The notes under the pieces were generated by a model that was given only the letters and a program-made list of their open reading frames with translations, searched no databases and was not told where the DNA came from. Position numbers and translations under genes: made by a program. From positions 417,186-481,185 of the forward strand of contig NZ_OCVX01000003.1 of the NCBI RefSeq assembly GCF_900232995.1: a stretch of DNA of 64,000 nucleotides, given 5' to 3'. This document shows positions 53,647-62,612 of the stretch, piece after piece; within the stretch, counting starts at the first letter, position 1, and every line of letters begins with the position of its first letter. This DNA comes from Mycobacterium simulans. GTDB taxonomy: Bacteria; Actinomycetota; Actinomycetes; Mycobacteriales; Mycobacteriaceae.

Positions 53647-53652
53647 AGCCTA
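53647..53652 (-). promoter_or_regulatory. -10 element of sodC (leaderless)
   Basis: On the minus strand TAGGCT ends 6 nt before the ATG at 53640; no ribosome site. Confidence 0.5.
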
Positions 53653-54120
53653 GCCCGTCACCAAGACGATGACTCCGGGCGGTTGGTCTGCGAGTGCCGA
53701 GATTCGCCGCTCGACCGGTGCTCCCAGCTTCTGGCCCACCGCGTCCGCGGTAGCCCTCTCGCCCTCGGCATCGCTGTAATACACCGTGGTGGCCGAGACG
53801 TCCGATACCGAAAGGTTGGTGACCTCGGTCACCTTGAAACCGGCCGCCTTGAGCTCATCCGCGGTGCGCCCGGCGACGCCGTCTTTGCCCGAGATGTTGT
53901 AGACACGAACCTCAGCCTGGTTGGCGGCGGGTTTTGCGCTGGTCGAGGTCGGCGCCGTCGTGGTGGTCATAGTGGGCACCGGCGACGCGGAGTCATCGTC
54001 GGAGTTCCCGGAACCCAATGCCTGCCAGCCCAGCAGCAGAAAGATGACACCGAGGAACAACAGCACCATCACCATGGCCCGCAGTGGAAGCCCCGAAGAG
54101 TCGGGTACGCGCTCATTCAT
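53650..54120 (-). CDS. virR: VirR-like membrane protein with LytR_C domain (Rv0431-like)
   Basis: A 156-residue protein from ATG 54120 (MNERVPDSSGLPLRAMVMVLL). One membrane helix (AMVMVLLFLGVIFLLLGWQAL) is followed by a Ser/Thr/Ala linker and the LytR C-terminal-like domain EVRVYNISGKDGVAGRTADELKAAGFKVTEVTNLSVSDVSATTVYYSDAEGERATADAVGQKLG (about 70-135). In M. tuberculosis Rv0431 (VirR) restrains membrane vesicle release and supports envelope integrity. ATG has TACAGT 7 nt upstream. It lies 9 nt upstream of the sodC gene, as in M. tuberculosis. Confidence 0.87.
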   Translation of the reverse strand: MNERVPDSSGLPLRAMVMVLLFLGVIFLLLGWQALGSGNSDDDSASPVPTMTTTTAPTSTSAKPAANQAEVRVYNISGKDGVAGRTADELKAAGFKVTEVTNLSVSDVSATTVYYSDAEGERATADAVGQKLGAPVERRISALADQPPGVIVLVTG

Positions 54121-54127
54121 CGAGCCC

Positions 54128-54133
54128 ACTGTA
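54128..54133 (-). promoter_or_regulatory. -10 element of virR (leaderless)
   Basis: On the minus strand TACAGT ends 7 nt before the ATG at 54120. Confidence 0.45.
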
Positions 54134-54172
54134 GCCAGCAGACGGCCAGAACCTGCAAAAGCCCTTCAGGCG

Positions 54173-54481
54173 TCAGGTCACCTCGAAGCCGAGCCGCCGC
54201 GCGGCCCGCGCCTTCTGCCGGCTGGCGCGTAGCCGTCGCAACCGCTTCACCAGCATCGGGTCAGCAGCCAGTGCTTCGGGCCGGTCCACCAGCGCATTGA
54301 GCACTTGGTAGTAGCGCGTCGCCGACATGGAGAACAGCTCTTTGATCGCTTCCTCCTTGACACCGGCGAACTTCCACCACTGGCGTTCGAATGCCAAGAT
54401 GTCGTGCTCGCGACGGGTCAGCCCATCGGCGACTTCAGAATCGTCCCCCGCTCGATTTGCCCGCGCCATGGCGCTGTCCAT
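54173..54481 (-). CDS. DUF3263 family protein (Rv0430-like)
   Basis: A 102-residue DUF3263 protein, equal in length to Rv0430. The text LTRREHDILAFERQWWKFAGVKEEAIKELFSMSATRYYQVLNALVDRPEALAADPMLVKRLRRLRASRQKARAARRLG is mostly helical and looks like a small winged-helix or sigma-region-like DNA-binding protein with a basic tail. Function not established. ATG at 54481 follows GGGGAAG. The open frame upstream to 54733 is an artefact of reading through the 59-bp repeats. It precedes the virR gene by about 50 bp. Confidence 0.82.
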   Translation of the reverse strand: MDSAMARANRAGDDSEVADGLTRREHDILAFERQWWKFAGVKEEAIKELFSMSATRYYQVLNALVDRPEALAADPMLVKRLRRLRASRQKARAARRLGFEVT

Positions 54482-54603
54482 ATCGCTTCCCCTGGACCCT
54501 TCCGAATGACTTGACCGACAGAGGGGCATGTTTTGCGCGAATATTGAATCATGCCCGGAACTGTTGGGCGGTAATCCCGACCCGCGAGTCGGCCCACTTG
54601 CTT

Positions 54604-54780
54604 GCAGAAGCCCAATTGCCCGGCTCCTCACCCCGCCGCTATGCGGCGGCGATTGTCGCCAGGCAGAAGCCCAATTGCCCGGCTCCTCACCCCGCCGCAA
54701 TGCGGCGGCGATTGTCGCCAGGCAGAAGCCCAATTGCCCGGCTCCTCACCCCGCCGCTATGCGGCGGCGATTGTCGCCAG
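54604..54780 (+). repeat. 59-bp tandem repeat, three copies, between the DUF3263 gene and def
   Basis: Units begin GCAGAAGCCCAATTGCCC at 54604, 54663 and 54722, an exact 59-bp period with almost no difference between copies (one T/A change in the second). Each copy carries the hairpin CCGCCGC-TAT-GCGGCGG. A partial fourth copy starts GCATAAGC at 54781 and merges into the def promoter. No spacer sequence lies between the units, so this is a minisatellite. Confidence 0.93.
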
Positions 54781-54783
54781 GCA

Positions 54784-54789
54784 TAAGCT
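54784..54789 (+). promoter_or_regulatory. -10 element of def (leaderless), abutting the repeat
   Basis: TAAGCT ends 8 nt before the def ATG. It arises where the fourth repeat unit begins (GCATAAGCT where the other units have GCAGAAGCC), so the repeat edge and the promoter overlap. Confidence 0.5.
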
Positions 54790-54797
54790 AGCCGACC

Positions 54798-55391
54798 ATG
54801 GCAGTCGTACCCATCCGGATTGTGGGCGATCCGGTCCTGCACACCCCGACGACGCCGATACCGGTCGCCACAGACGGATCGCTCCCGGCCGATCTGCCCG
54901 AACTGATCGCCACCATGTACGACACTATGGACGCCGCCAATGGGGTCGGCCTGGCCGCCAACCAGATCGGGTACGGACTGCGCGTCTTCGTCTACGACTG
55001 CGCCGAGGACCGCGGCTTGACCAGCCGCCGCCGCGGTGTCGTCATCAATCCGGTGCTGGAGACCTCCGAGATCCCCGAGACCATGCCCGACCCGACCAAC
55101 GACGACGAGGGTTGCTTATCGGTCCCCGGTGAGTCATTCCCCACCGGACGGGCCAAGTGGGCACGAGTCACCGGACTCGACGCCGACGGCAGTCCGGTCG
55201 CCATCGAGGGCACCGGCCTGTTCGCGCGGATGCTGCAGCACGAAACCGGGCACCTGGATGGATTTCTCTACCTTGATCGCCTGATCGGCCGGCATGCCCG
55301 CGCCGCGAAACGAAGTGTCAAGTCACACGGCTGGGGCGTGCCCGGATTGTCGTGGCTGCCGGGCGAGGGTCCCGACCCGTTCGGTCACTAA
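54798..55391 (+). CDS. def: peptide deformylase
   Basis: Metalloenzyme that removes the formyl group from nascent proteins; essential in most bacteria. The three motifs are [15 protein letters not shown] (about residues 49-63), EGCLSVPG with the metal Cys (about 105) and HETGHLDG with the HExxH metal site (about 148). At 197 residues it equals M. tuberculosis Def. The ATG looks leaderless. Its stop overlaps the acetyltransferase start (TAATG), so the two are coupled. Confidence 0.95.
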   Translation: MAVVPIRIVGDPVLHTPTTPIPVATDGSLPADLPELIATMYDTMDAANGVGLAANQIGYGLRVFVYDCAEDRGLTSRRRGVVINPVLETSEIPETMPDPTNDDEGCLSVPGESFPTGRAKWARVTGLDADGSPVAIEGTGLFARMLQHETGHLDGFLYLDRLIGRHARAAKRSVKSHGWGVPGLSWLPGEGPDPFGH

Positions 55392-56173
55392 TGGTCTCCT
55401 GGCCGAACCTCGGGACGCGGGTGGCAGTCCGCTACCGCCGCCCCGCCGGTTCGGTCCCGCCGCTGACCGACGCGGTAGGACACCTGCTGGCGGTCGACCC
55501 CGCGGTGCGAGTGCAGACAAAGCGGGGCGCCGTCGTCGAGTTCTCGCGCGCCGACGTCGTGGCGCTGCGGGTGCTCACCGACGCCCCGGTGCGCACCTCC
55601 GAGATCCGGAATCTCGAGCACGCCGCCGCCGCGGCCTGGCCCGGCGTTGAGCAAGCCTGGGTGGACGGCTGGCTGCTACGGGCCGACCCCGGAGCTACAC
55701 CCGTCACCAATTCGGCTGTACCGCTGGATATTTCAGCTCGAACAGCTGCCATTCCGGCGATCGTTGACTGGTACACACAACGCAACCTGACACCACTGCT
55801 GGCCATCCCCGACCGCTTGCTGAAGCTGCCGCCAGGCCTGGCGAGCGAGCACACCGAGCAAATCCTGGTGCGCGACGTGTCGAGCGTCACGCCAGCGTCA
55901 CCGCCGGACCCGAGCGCCACGCTAGAGCAGCCGCCGCTCGCACGCGCCGCAGTCACCGACGCACCCGACGGCACCCGGTGGGTCGGCCTGTCGGCGATGC
56001 CGGGAGCACAGAGCCGGGTATGTGAAGCACTCTTGGCCGGGGGCGCCAACCGCGGCGCGACCCGTAGCTATATGCGCGTGCTCGACACCGACACGCCCGC
56101 GCTCGCAGAGTCCCTGGGGTTCCGACTGCATCATCGCAGCCGGTATGTCGTGCCACCTGACAGCTTGAGATAG
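55391..56173 (+). CDS. GNAT-type N-acetyltransferase (Rv0428c-like)
   Basis: A 260-residue protein from ATG 55391 in TAATG overlap with def. It has an N-terminal SH3-like barrel (LGTRVAVRYRRPAGSVPPLTDAVGHLLAVDPAVRVQTKRGAVVEFSRADVVALRVL) and a GNAT-like C-terminal half (AIVDWYTQRNLTPLLAIPDRLLKLPPGL...RSYMRVLDTDTPALAESLGFRLHHRSRYV). The usual acetyl-CoA P-loop (R/Q-x-x-G-x-G/A) is degenerate: PGAQSRVCEALLAGGANRGATRSYMRV. It is shorter than the M. tuberculosis protein (302). It may acetylate something coupled to deformylated N-termini; this is inferred from position only. Confidence 0.78.
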   Translation: MVSWPNLGTRVAVRYRRPAGSVPPLTDAVGHLLAVDPAVRVQTKRGAVVEFSRADVVALRVLTDAPVRTSEIRNLEHAAAAAWPGVEQAWVDGWLLRADPGATPVTNSAVPLDISARTAAIPAIVDWYTQRNLTPLLAIPDRLLKLPPGLASEHTEQILVRDVSSVTPASPPDPSATLEQPPLARAAVTDAPDGTRWVGLSAMPGAQSRVCEALLAGGANRGATRSYMRVLDTDTPALAESLGFRLHHRSRYVVPPDSLR

Positions 56174-56182
56174 GAGGGACCC

Positions 56183-57025
56183 ATGCCCGACGGCACAGAT
56201 AATGGCGGCGACCCGCTGCTACGGCTGGCCACCTGGAATGTGAATTCGATTCGCACCCGCCTGGACCGCGTCGTCGATTGGCTTGCGCGCGCCGACGTCG
56301 ACGTGCTGGCCATGCAGGAGACTAAGTGCTCGGATAGCCAATTCCCTGCCCTGCCATTGTTCGAACTCGGCTACGAGGTCGCACACGTCGGCTTCAACCA
56401 ATGGAACGGCGTGGCGATCGCATCCCGCGTCGGTCTCGACGACGTGCAGGTCGGCTTCGATGGTCAACCCACCTGGAGCAGCAAGCCGGAGGTAGCGGCC
56501 ACGGCAGAGGCCCGCGCACTGGGCGCCACCTGCGGCGGTGTGCGCGTGTGGAGCCTGTATGTGCCCAACGGCCGCACCCTGGACGACCCCCACTACATCT
56601 ACAAATTGGATTGGCTTGCCGCGCTGCGTGATACGGCCGAGGGATGGCTACGCGACGATCCCATGGCTCCGATCGCACTGGTCGGCGATTGGAACATCGC
56701 TCCTACCGACGACGACGTGTGGAGTACCGAGTTCTATCGAGGCAGCACCCACGTCTCCGAGCTGGAACGCAAGGCGTTCAATGCCATCGTCGACGCGCAA
56801 TTCGCCGATGTGGTAAGGCCTTTCAACCCGGGCCCCGGGGTCTACACCTACTGGGACTACACCCAGCTACGGTTTCCGAAGAAGCAGGGCATGCGGATCG
56901 ACTTCATCCTGGCCTCGCCTGCGTTGGCCGATCGCGTGGTCGACGCGCAGATCGTGCGCGAGGAGCGCAAAGGCAAGGCGCCCAGTGATCACGCGCCGGT
57001 GCTGGTCGATCTGCGCGACACGTAA
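56183..57025 (+). CDS. xthA: exodeoxyribonuclease III / AP endonuclease XthA
   Basis: Mg-dependent AP endonuclease and 3'-5' exonuclease for base-excision repair. Conserved motifs: LATWNVNSIRTRLDRV (N), VLAMQETKCSD (metal Glu), VWSLYVPNGRTLDDPHYIYKLDWL (Tyr), VGDWNIAPTDDDVW (Asp/Asn), MRIDFILASPALADRV and SDHAPVLVDL (catalytic His). At 280 residues it is about ten shorter than M. tuberculosis XthA at the N-terminus. AGGAGGG precedes the ATG by a few bases. It follows the acetyltransferase gene by 9 nt. Confidence 0.93.
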   Translation: MPDGTDNGGDPLLRLATWNVNSIRTRLDRVVDWLARADVDVLAMQETKCSDSQFPALPLFELGYEVAHVGFNQWNGVAIASRVGLDDVQVGFDGQPTWSSKPEVAATAEARALGATCGGVRVWSLYVPNGRTLDDPHYIYKLDWLAALRDTAEGWLRDDPMAPIALVGDWNIAPTDDDVWSTEFYRGSTHVSELERKAFNAIVDAQFADVVRPFNPGPGVYTYWDYTQLRFPKKQGMRIDFILASPALADRVVDAQIVREERKGKAPSDHAPVLVDLRDT

Positions 57026-57183
57026 GTAGCTTGGCGTTGTCTGTGTGTTCGCGACGTGGCAGGCTTGCATGTCTTAGGTGCTTGACAGAATCTCAAAGTG
57101 CTGTGAATGCAGACTGTGGGTTAACAGGTGTAAAACGGTAGTTATACGTTTTGGAACGAAAGCAATCTGGGCCAGGAGTCATC

Positions 57184-57633
57184 ATGGGTGTCGTCGGCGG
57201 GGCAGTTCGGGGGATGGGTCGAACGGTGAGTCGCGCAGCGACGGCGACCACAGCGGCCGCGGGCGCAGTAGGCGGCGCGGCGGTCAACGGAGTTGCCGGT
57301 GGTGTGACCGGCGCCGCAAAGGGCATTCAAAAAGGACTCAGCAGTGGCAGCAAGTCGACCGCGGCAGCCGCTTTGGCCATAGGTGCAATCGGCGTCACCG
57401 GAATCGTCGATTGGCCAATCCTGTTGGCCGTCGGCGGTGGGGCGTTGTTGTTGCGGAAGATGAACAACAACAAGCCAGAGGTGTCCGCACCGCCGGTGAA
57501 GGCGAAGCTGACGCCGGTGCCGACCAAGCCGTCGCCTGAGAAGGCCCAGCCACACAAGGCCGCCCCTAAATCGGCGGCCAAGAAGTCGGCGGGCCGCCGC
57601 ACGGGTGCCACCGAGTTGCGCAGCACGAACTAG
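57184..57633 (+). CDS. small DWP-motif membrane protein upstream of ctpH (Rv0426c-like)
   Basis: A 149-residue protein from ATG 57184, preceded by AGGAG (the frame opens 11 codons earlier). A Gly/Ala-rich N-terminal stretch (GRTVSRAATATTAAAGAVGGAAVNGVAGGVTGAAKGIQKGL) is followed by a hairpin-like membrane segment with the motif GVTGIVDWPILLAVGGGALLLRKMNNN and a Lys/Pro/Ala-rich cytosolic tail (KAKLTPVPTKPSPEKAQPHKAAPKSAAKKSAGRR). It lies 21 nt before ctpH and is conserved there in M. tuberculosis. The DWP segment is shared with the small protein after ctpH. It is probably a partner of the transporter. Confidence 0.78.
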   Translation: MGVVGGAVRGMGRTVSRAATATTAAAGAVGGAAVNGVAGGVTGAAKGIQKGLSSGSKSTAAAALAIGAIGVTGIVDWPILLAVGGGALLLRKMNNNKPEVSAPPVKAKLTPVPTKPSPEKAQPHKAAPKSAAKKSAGRRTGATELRSTN

Positions 57634-57654
57634 TCGGCACCCCTTGAGCAGCCG

Positions 57655-60600
57655 TTGAGCATTGCCACATCGGTAAGAAAGTCTGTGCCGTTTCGCGCCG
57701 CCGCGATTGGCCTGCAGGCGACCACCGTCCTCACCAACACATCGATCAGCGCCGCGACAGCTCTTGCGGGCACGCTGGGGCAGACGGCGGGATCGGTCGC
57801 TAAGGCTGGAATCGAGATCGCCGCGATCCCGTTGCGGGAGGGAGCCAAGGCGCTTTCTGGCGAGCTTTCCCGCGAGACGCTTAGCCGGCACTGTTGGCGG
57901 GGCGAGAGCCGCGCCTGGATCGAGGTGCGCGGCCTCGACGAAACGGGCGACGGTGAATTCGGGCGTCTCGTGCTCGACGCGGTCCGAGCCCACCCCGGCG
58001 TGACGTCGGTCAGCCTCAACTACCCCTTATCGCGTGTCGTCGTCGGCACCAACGGTAAGGACACCTCATTGGATGACCTGTGCCGCATCATCGATGACGT
58101 CGAAACACGTTGTCGCCCAATCCAAGACCCGCCCGGTGCACCACCACCAAGTCTGCCGGGCGACGGCCTGGTGCTGGCCACCAGAGCGGTGACGCTGGCA
58201 GCCAACGCGGCCGGTCTGGGCTTAGCGCTCACCGGCCGATTGCTGCGCTGGCCGCGATTGCCGATCGGTGTCCTCGCGGGCGTGGTGGCGGTGGACTACC
58301 AGCCCCTGCTGCGCCGTCTGCTTGAGGGCGGGATCGGTAGACCCGCGACGGACACGCTGATGACATTGGCGACGGCGGCAGCGGAAACCGTCACCCAATC
58401 ACCGGCGTCATTGTCGGTGGGTTTGCTGATGCAGTCGCTTAAAACCGCCGAGTGCCGTGCCCAGGCACGTGCGTGGCAACAGCATGAACCCGAGTTGGCG
58501 CGCCACGCCGATCAACCGGCCTCGAGCGCGAAGCGGCCACCGCCGACCTCCGGACCCGGCGAGCGCAACGCCGCACGTTTCGCGCTCCTGCAGGCGCTCA
58601 GCGCCGGGCTGATCGGCGCCGGCACCCGCGACGTGAATGTGGCCGCCACCGCCGCCCTGGTGACCGCCCCCAAGGCCAACCGGACCACACCCGAGGCATT
58701 TGCTGCGGCGCTTGGACACGGATTGGCCAATCAACACGGGGTATTGGCGTTGCGGCCAAAGAGTCTGCGCCGGTTAGACCGCGTCGACGCGATTGTCATC
58801 GATCCGCGAGTGTTGTGTACCGACAGCATGCGGGTCGCGCGGATCCGAGGCGCCGACGAGGCCGAGCTGTCGGTGGCCTGGAACCGTGCCCAACTCATGC
58901 TGGAGCGAAACGGTCTGCGCCCGGGTTGGCGGCCGGTGCCCGGCATTTCGGCCGATCAGCCGGATACCAAAGTCGAGGCGCTGTTGCTTCCCACGCACGA
59001 CCCGCTGGCCTCCGCCGTCGTTGCCGAGGCACACCGCACCGGGGCGGAACTCGTCACTGTGGAGACCGACTCGCTGGATGAGCTGCGGCCCGCGTTCGAC
59101 GACATCCGACCCCCGAAGAGCGCCGCGAATGGATCCCCGGACGACGCCGTCGACAAGGCCCTAGCCCGCGCGGTTACTGACCTGCAGAAGGCGGGCCGAA
59201 CGGTAGCCGTGTTGTCATCGTCTGGCGCGCAAGCGATTTCTTCTGCCGACTTGGCACTGGGCGTAATGCCACGGCAGGGTCCACCGCCCTGGGATGCCGA
59301 CCTCTTGTTGCCCGACCTTGCAGCTGCCTGGCGAGTCCTGCACGCGCTGCCGGCAGCCAAGTCGGCAACCCAGCGAGGCGTCGGAATATCCGCTGGCGCA
59401 ACAGCGATGGGCTCGCTATTTCTCATTCCCGGTGTCCGCGGCATTGGGACCGGCCCAGTCACCGCCGGCGCCGCCGCCGGTATGCTCTCGGGATATCTGA
59501 TGGCGCGCGGCGTCATCGGCGCAGAACGCCCGCGCCCGGCCGCCAGCCACGAATGGCACGCAATGTCGGTCGAACAAGTCCGTAAAACATTGCCCCCGCC
59601 GGAGCCGCCCGCGGAATCCGACGAGGGGCGTACCGGGGCGCTCGCCGGCGGCCTCGAAGCGGCCCAACGAGTCGCGCAGCTGGCCGAAACACCCGCGCAA
59701 GCCATCTGGCAGCTCATCAAGGCCGTCCGCGCCGAATTATCCGACCCGCTGACCCCGGTGATGGCGCTCGGTTCGGCAGCCAGTGCGGTGCTCGGTTCGC
59801 CAGTCGATGCGGTACTGGTTGGGACGGTACTGACGGGAAACTCGATACTGGCGGCGGCCCAGCGGTTACGAGCCGAGAAACGGTTGCATCACTTACTGGC
59901 TCAACAAATTCCACCGGCCCGCACAGTAGTCGCCGCTGCGCACGGTGAGCGGGCATACGTCCACGTCGACGCGGCGCTCCTGCGGCCCGGCGACGTCATC
60001 GAAGTCCGCACCCACGAGGTGGTGCCGGCCGACGCCCGGGTCATCGAGGAGGTCGACGTCGAGGTCGACGAGTCAATGCTCACCGGCGAGTCGTTGTCGG
60101 TGCAGAAGCAGGTCGAGGCGACACCCGGTGTCCCCCTCGCTGAGCGTCGCTGCATGCTGTTCGCCGGCACCACCGTGGTCGCAGGCACCGCGGTCGCGCT
60201 GGTGACCGCGGTGGGCGCCGACACCCAGCAGCGACGCGCCGCCGATCTGGTATCCGGCGAGTTGTCATCGGAAATCGGCCTGCAACATCAGCTCGGCCAG
60301 CTCACCAATCGGGCACTCCCCGTCAGCGTGACCGGCGGTGCGCTGGTTGGAGCGCTCGGGTTGTTGCGCCGCACCGGGTTGCGGCACGCGGTGGCCAGCG
60401 GCATAGCCATCGCGGTCGCAGCGGTTCCCGAAGGGATGCCCTTGGTGGCAACCCTGGCGCAAGCTGCGTCGGCACGACGATTGACGAAATTCGGTGCGCT
60501 GGTTCGTGTTCCGCGTTCGGTCGAGGCTCTCGGCCGCATCGAGGTGGTCTGCTTCGACAAGACCGGAACGCTTAGCGAGAACCGGCTGCGGGTCTCGCGG

Positions 60601-62274
60601 GTCCAACCCGCACCGGGCTATTCGGGTGAGGAGGTGCTGCGCTGCGCGGCGCACGCCGCGCCGGTGACCAATGGCGGTCCGCAGGTGCACGCGACCGACG
60701 TTGCCATTGTCGAGGCCGCCGCAGCAGCGGATGCCTCCGTCGGTGACCTCCACAATGGCGGCTCCACTCCTACCGCGCACCTACCGTTTCGCTCCGGCCG
60801 GTCATTTTCGGCCTCGGCGACGGGTACCGAGTTGACCGTCAAGGGTGCACCCGAGGTGGTGCTGGCCGCGTGCGGGGACGTCACGTCGATGGACAGCACC
60901 GTCGCCGCGCTGGCGGCACAGGGGTTGCGGGTGATCGCCGTGGCGCAGCGCCGGCTGACCCCACAACAAGCTCGGGCGATCCAGGAAAGCCCCGATAACA
61001 TCGCCGAATTCTGCTCGGATGGGTTGACCCTGGCAGGATTCCTCGGATTGTCCGACACTCCGCGTGCCGAGTCCGCTGGCCTGATCGCGAATCTGCGCCA
61101 GCAAGGGGTGGGCATATTGCTGATCACCGGCGATCATCCGATTACCGCGAAGGCCATCGCCGAGGAACTTGGCCTCCCGGTGACTGCGGATCAGGTCATC
61201 AGCGGTCCCGAATGGGACTCGTTGTCACGCAAGGACCAAGAGCGCGTCGTCACCGAGCGGGTGATATTCGCCCGGATGACACCGGAGAACAAAGTCCAGG
61301 TTGTCCAGACGCTCGAGAATGCCGGCGTGCGCACGGCGATGGTCGGTGACGGAGCCAACGACGCCGCCGCTATCCGAGCGGCCACGGTCGGTATCGGGGT
61401 GGTCGCGCGCGGCAGCGATCCGGCTCACACTGTGGCCGACGTTGTGTTGGTCGACGGCCGAATCGATGCGCTGTTGGAGGCCATCGAAGAAGGACGCCAG
61501 CTGTGGCGGCGGGTGCAGGCCGCCGTGGCAGTGCTGCTCGGCGGTAATGCCGGTGAAGTGATCTTCGCGATCATCGGCAGTGCGATCACCGGGACTTCGC
61601 CCCTAAATACCCGCCAACTGCTGCTGGTGAACACGTTGACCGACGCGCTGCCGGCTGCGGCCCTTGCCGTCAGCAAGCCCCGCAGCCAAGTGGACCCCAA
61701 CCTACGCGGCGCAGATCAGGCCGCGTTGTGGAACGCCGTCGCCATCCGCGGCGTCACCACGGCGGCGGCGGCGACGGCCGCGTGGGCGATGGCTGGGTTC
61801 ACGGGGCTGCCGCAACGCGCGTCCACCGTGGCGCTGGTCGCGCTGGTGGCAGCCGAATTGGGCCAGACGTTGCTCGAGTCGCAGGCCCCGATGGTGATGC
61901 TGACCGCGCTGGGCTCACTCGCGCTGGTGGGAATCCTGATCAGCATTCCGGGCGTCAGCCAACTGCTCGGCTGCACCCCGCTCGGACCGCTCGGCTGGGC
62001 ACAGGCCCTAGGAGCCGCGACTGCTGCGACCATCGCAGTGGCCATCCTGAGTCGTGTGCTGACGGGTCGGGACAAATCCGACCCTGAAAACCCCCGGGCG
62101 CCGCAAGATTCCCCGCCGGGCGGCGCTTCGCGGGGTCCGTCTCGCGAACCTCGACAACCCCAACGCGCCACAGCACCGCGTAAAGCTCCCGCAACGGCAC
62201 GGTCAGCAACACGGCAATCGACGAAACCAGCGGATCGGACTGAGCGTCGGTCCTCGTCATACGTCAGACGGTGA
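57655..62274 (+). CDS. ctpH: large P-type cation ATPase CtpH
   Basis: A 1539-residue P-type ATPase, exactly as long as M. tuberculosis CtpH. About 700 N-terminal residues, with no known catalytic motif, precede a P2-type core. In the core: actuator motif MLTGESLSVQKQ, AVPEGMPLVATLAQAA in M4, the phosphorylation site CFDKTGTLSENR (Asp about 968), KGAPEVVLAACG in the nucleotide domain, ITGDHPITAKAIAEELG, and the hinge GDGANDAAAIRAA. The C-terminal ~70 residues are Arg/Pro-rich (SREPRQPQRATAPRKAPATARSATRQ). The transported ion is not established. The TTG start at 57655 gives the conserved length. Confidence 0.9.
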   Translation: MSIATSVRKSVPFRAAAIGLQATTVLTNTSISAATALAGTLGQTAGSVAKAGIEIAAIPLREGAKALSGELSRETLSRHCWRGESRAWIEVRGLDETGDGEFGRLVLDAVRAHPGVTSVSLNYPLSRVVVGTNGKDTSLDDLCRIIDDVETRCRPIQDPPGAPPPSLPGDGLVLATRAVTLAANAAGLGLALTGRLLRWPRLPIGVLAGVVAVDYQPLLRRLLEGGIGRPATDTLMTLATAAAETVTQSPASLSVGLLMQSLKTAECRAQARAWQQHEPELARHADQPASSAKRPPPTSGPGERNAARFALLQALSAGLIGAGTRDVNVAATAALVTAPKANRTTPEAFAAALGHGLANQHGVLALRPKSLRRLDRVDAIVIDPRVLCTDSMRVARIRGADEAELSVAWNRAQLMLERNGLRPGWRPVPGISADQPDTKVEALLLPTHDPLASAVVAEAHRTGAELVTVETDSLDELRPAFDDIRPPKSAANGSPDDAVDKALARAVTDLQKAGRTVAVLSSSGAQAISSADLALGVMPRQGPPPWDADLLLPDLAAAWRVLHALPAAKSATQRGVGISAGATAMGSLFLIPGVRGIGTGPVTAGAAAGMLSGYLMARGVIGAERPRPAASHEWHAMSVEQVRKTLPPPEPPAESDEGRTGALAGGLEAAQRVAQLAETPAQAIWQLIKAVRAELSDPLTPVMALGSAASAVLGSPVDAVLVGTVLTGNSILAAAQRLRAEKRLHHLLAQQIPPARTVVAAAHGERAYVHVDAALLRPGDVIEVRTHEVVPADARVIEEVDVEVDESMLTGESLSVQKQVEATPGVPLAERRCMLFAGTTVVAGTAVALVTAVGADTQQRRAADLVSGELSSEIGLQHQLGQLTNRALPVSVTGGALVGALGLLRRTGLRHAVASGIAIAVAAVPEGMPLVATLAQAASARRLTKFGALVRVPRSVEALGRIEVVCFDKTGTLSENRLRVSRVQPAPGYSGEEVLRCAAHAAPVTNGGPQVHATDVAIVEAAAAADASVGDLHNGGSTPTAHLPFRSGRSFSASATGTELTVKGAPEVVLAACGDVTSMDSTVAALAAQGLRVIAVAQRRLTPQQARAIQESPDNIAEFCSDGLTLAGFLGLSDTPRAESAGLIANLRQQGVGILLITGDHPITAKAIAEELGLPVTADQVISGPEWDSLSRKDQERVVTERVIFARMTPENKVQVVQTLENAGVRTAMVGDGANDAAAIRAATVGIGVVARGSDPAHTVADVVLVDGRIDALLEAIEEGRQLWRRVQAAVAVLLGGNAGEVIFAIIGSAITGTSPLNTRQLLLVNTLTDALPAAALAVSKPRSQVDPNLRGADQAALWNAVAIRGVTTAAAATAAWAMAGFTGLPQRASTVALVALVAAELGQTLLESQAPMVMLTALGSLALVGILISIPGVSQLLGCTPLGPLGWAQALGAATAATIAVAILSRVLTGRDKSDPENPRAPQDSPPGGASRGPSREPRQPQRATAPRKAPATARSATRQSTKPADRTERRSSSYVRR

Positions 62275-62323
62275 CCGCACCGTCCTGCCTAGCGGCAAAC
62301 CCTTAGTTACTGAAAGGCAAATG

Positions 62324-62599
62324 ATGGCCGAAAAGAAGGCTCGCCGGGAAACCTCCCAGCGTGACGCTGTGAAGAAGATTCGTGAAGCCGAGACCTTTGC
62401 GGTGAACCTGCCGGTGGTGGGGCAAGTGGCCATTCCACGCCCCGAACAGCTGGCCTACTACGGCGGTCTGGCCGCCCTGGCCGCCTTCGAACTTATCGAC
62501 TGGCCGGTCGCTCTGGTCATCGCTACCGGACACGTATTGGCCAGTAACCACCACAACCGGCTGCTGGAAGAATTTGGCGAGGCGCTGGAAGAGGCCTGA
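62324..62599 (+). CDS. small DWP-motif membrane protein downstream of ctpH (Rv0424c-like)
   Basis: A 91-residue protein from ATG 62324; AAAGG is 6 nt before it, better placed than for the ATG at 62321. A charged N-terminus (AEKKARRETSQRDAVKKIREAETFAV) is followed by IPRPEQLAYYGGLAALAAFELIDWPVALVIATGHVLASNHHNRLLEEF. The membrane segment carries the same I-D-W-P-V-x-L-x-x-x-x-G-x-x-L pattern as the small protein upstream of ctpH. It is 49 nt after ctpH, on the same strand, and probably in the same operon. Function unknown. Confidence 0.78.
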   Translation: MAEKKARRETSQRDAVKKIREAETFAVNLPVVGQVAIPRPEQLAYYGGLAALAAFELIDWPVALVIATGHVLASNHHNRLLEEFGEALEEA

Positions 62600-62612
62600 C
62601 CGGCTCGAATGG

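Noticed and set aside
54482..54733. N-terminal extension of the DUF3263 protein
   Set aside because: It translates the minisatellite; the 102-residue form with GGGGAAG upstream matches the known length.
54604..54780. Possible CRISPR array in the 59-bp repeats
   Set aside because: Units are contiguous with no variable spacers, and are longer than typical direct repeats.
57082..57087. TTGACA as a -35 promoter element before the Rv0426c-like gene
   Set aside because: No acceptable -10 at 16-18 bp spacing was found, so it was not annotated.
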